A stretch of 64,000 nucleotides of DNA from Devosia sp. Root413D1 (GTDB lineage Bacteria; Pseudomonadota; Alphaproteobacteria; Rhizobiales; Devosiaceae), in contig NZ_LMEA01000001.1 in NCBI RefSeq assembly GCF_001425235.1, forward strand, positions 657,855 through 721,854. Reading direction: 5' to 3'. Of this stretch, positions 62,624-64,000 are shown piece by piece; position 1 is the stretch's first letter, and each line of letters starts with the position of its first letter. Under the pieces are notes generated by a model. The model searched no databases, was not told the origin of the DNA, and saw only the letters and a list, made by a program, of their open reading frames with translations. The position numbers were made by a program, and so were the translations under genes.

Positions 62624-63556
62624 TCAGGAGCCCGCGCCTGCCAGCATCGCCTCGATCTCGGCTCGAACAGGCATCGACGGTGCGGTGCCGGGTTTCTGCA
62701 CCGAGAGGCCGGCGGTGGCGCAGCCGAAGCGGATGGCATCGACCGGCGATTGGCCCTCGGCCAGCGCCACGGCGAAGCCGCCATTGAAGGCGTCGCCGGC
62801 ACCGGTGGTCTCGACCACCTTCTCCACCTTGAAGGCCGGCACCATGTGCGTGCCGGCTTCGCCATGGAGCAGTGCGCCCTTCTCGCCCAGGGTGATCAGC
62901 GCATTCTTCGCGCCGCGGCGGACGAACTCCCTGGCAGCGGCCAGCGCATCGGCTTCGGTCTCGACCCGCAATCCGGTCAGCGTTGCCGCCTCGGTTTCGT
63001 TCGGCGTGACATAGTCGCAGAGCGCGTAGATCGCGTCGTCGACCGGCAGCGCCGGGGCTGGGTTGAGGATGGTGATCACCCCGTGCTGGCGGGCCAGCGC
63101 CAGCCCGGCGATCGCCGTTTCGACCGGCTGCTCGAACTGGGTGATCAGCACCTTGCTGCCGCGGATCACGCTCTCGGCCGCCGCCACGTCGGCCGGCGAC
63201 AGCTTTGCCGCCGCGCCGCTCTCGACGATGATGGCGTTATTGCCGGTCTCGGTGGAAACGAAGATGAACGCCGCGCCAGTGGGCAGGTGGTCATCGATCG
63301 CGACGGCCGAGGTGTCGATGCCGTCGGCCGCCCAGGCCTTCTGCGCCATGTCGCCAAAGGTGTCGCGGCCGATCCGGGTGATCATCCGCGCGTCGCCACC
63401 GGCCCGCGCCGCGGCGATCGCCTGGTTCGAGCCCTTGCCGCCCGGCCCGTCCTTGAACCCCTGGCCGAGAATGGTCTCGCCCATCAGCGGCAGCCGCGGC
63501 GCCCGGAACGCCAGATCCGCCACGAAAATCCCGAGCACTGCAACAGGTGCGCGCAT
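62624..63556 (-). CDS. Ribokinase-family (PfkB) sugar kinase
   Basis: 310 residues. The N-terminal GPGGKGSNQAIAAARAGG and C-terminal TTGAGDAFNGGF motifs are the two PfkB signatures; the latter carries the catalytic Asp. The length and motifs fit ribokinase, but PfkB enzymes phosphorylate many sugars and nucleosides. It lies between the GH27 gene and the unfinished gene at the right edge on the same strand, and probably phosphorylates the sugar released by the glycosidase or imported by the ABC system. Confidence 0.85.
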   Translation of the reverse strand: MRAPVAVLGIFVADLAFRAPRLPLMGETILGQGFKDGPGGKGSNQAIAAARAGGDARMITRIGRDTFGDMAQKAWAADGIDTSAVAIDDHLPTGAAFIFVSTETGNNAIIVESGAAAKLSPADVAAAESVIRGSKVLITQFEQPVETAIAGLALARQHGVITILNPAPALPVDDAIYALCDYVTPNETEAATLTGLRVETEADALAAAREFVRRGAKNALITLGEKGALLHGEAGTHMVPAFKVEKVVETTGAGDAFNGGFAVALAEGQSPVDAIRFGCATAGLSVQKPGTAPSMPVRAEIEAMLAGAGS

Positions 63557-63671
63557 GATTCCTCCCTATCCAGTGCTGTGCCGCACCGTTGCCCAGAACT
63601 CGCTGGGATGACACCGAGGATGGGGAGAGCGCAATGCATCTCCTCCCACCTGATACTCATAACGGACCGCC

Positions 63672-64000
63672 CTAGCTGAGCTTGCCCGCCTTCAATGCCG
63701 CGAGGATCCAGTCGCGATAGGTCTGGTCCTTGTTCTCGATCTCGGGGGAAACCTTGCTGGCTTCGGTCATGAAGTAAAGGTAGTCCCGCCCCATCGCCTC
63801 GCCGCGGCCGGTATGCATGTCGACGGCGAAATCCGGAATCTCCGGCAGGCGTTCGCCGAAGGCCATGGCGTGCTTGGCCCAGTTGACCATGTCGTCGGTG
63901 GTGCGGTCCTTCTTGCCCGATGACAAGACGCGGATGGCGTGCGCCGCGAACAGAAACCGGTCATGCGTCGGCCGGTCGAAGCGCTGGTGGGTGCGATAGA
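63672..64000 (-). CDS. Unrecognised protein, C-terminal fragment, 5' end outside window
   Basis: The - strand frame is open from the edge to the TAG at 63672-63674; about 109 residues are visible, ending ILAALKAGKLS. The conserved-looking part is PDFAVDMHTGRGEAMGRDY. A TTG at 63926 is an internal codon and not the start. I do not recognise the family with confidence; a C-terminal region of an AAA-type ATPase is possible but unproven. It is soluble with no membrane segment in the visible part. Confidence 0.5.
   Translation of the reverse strand, partial: YRTHQRFDRPTHDRFLFAAHAIRVLSSGKKDRTTDDMVNWAKHAMAFGERLPEIPDFAVDMHTGRGEAMGRDYLYFMTEASKVSPEIENKDQTYRDWILAALKAGKLS

Noticed and set aside
63672-63926. 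An 84-residue complete gene starting at TTG 63926
   Set aside because: The same frame stays open to the edge of the window and the upstream codons fit the same protein style, so it is a C-terminal fragment of a longer gene.

Overview
The window is about 64 kb of GC-rich DNA from what looks like an alphaproteobacterium, most likely Hyphomicrobiales and possibly Devosia-like. The taxonomic call is inference, from the codon use, the rhizobial-style polyol and ribose-type ABC clusters, the HxlR/quinone-reductase pair and the intergenic hairpin repeats. There is no rRNA, CRISPR array, insertion sequence or phage module. Genes are densely packed and mostly in tight operons.

Region A (1-34040, all + strand). 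A giant cysteine-poor repeat protein (at least 8450 residues, running off the left edge) fills the first 25.3 kb. It consists of long blocks of beta-type repeats, then Calx-beta-like modules, then a large RTX/hemolysin-type calcium-binding region. It is followed by a double-barrel outer-membrane protein and a compact five-gene run: a DUF3467 protein, a GAF-containing membrane adaptor of the HlyD type, a PqqD-M50 peptidase-HlyD fusion, a shortened SecA-like ATPase, and a periplasmic HlyD/RND-type adaptor. No classical type I ABC exporter or TolC-like gene is visible. I read this as a candidate dedicated export and maturation pathway for the giant surface protein, with a SecA-like motor in place of an ABC transporter. 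This is the most interesting part of the window.

Region B (34069-45264, all - strand). A sugar/polyol catabolic operon with mostly overlapping genes: ribose-type substrate-binding protein, ABC ATPase, permease, SorC-family regulator, aldo/keto reductase, GlpD-like FAD dehydrogenase, DhnA/LsrF-type class I aldolase, FGGY kinase and GMC oxidoreductase. It mixes components typical of erythritol (ery) and lsr operons. An intrinsic terminator/attenuator separates the binding-protein gene from the rest, and palindromes lie in the likely control region upstream.

Region C (45445-49736). A LysR regulator divergent from a CoA-acylating methylmalonate-semialdehyde dehydrogenase; a divergent HxlR regulator / NmrA-type quinone reductase pair (ytfH/ytfG-like); tRNA-Gln(TTG) on the - strand; and tRNA-Pro(CGG) on the + strand with a recognisable promoter and terminator.

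Region D (49810-55953). A 996-residue BTAD/NB-ARC/TPR regulator, a gene-poor stretch, an overlapping pair of small ORFs, an MFS transporter broken by a single-base frameshift, and a family 2 glycosyltransferase.

Region E (56104-64000). A GntR regulator with two DNA-binding domains faces a ribose-type ABC operon (binding protein, ATPase, permease). Convergent to it are a GH27 alpha-galactosidase-like glycosidase and a ribokinase, consistent with uptake and hydrolysis of a glycoside. The right edge cuts an unrecognised - strand gene.
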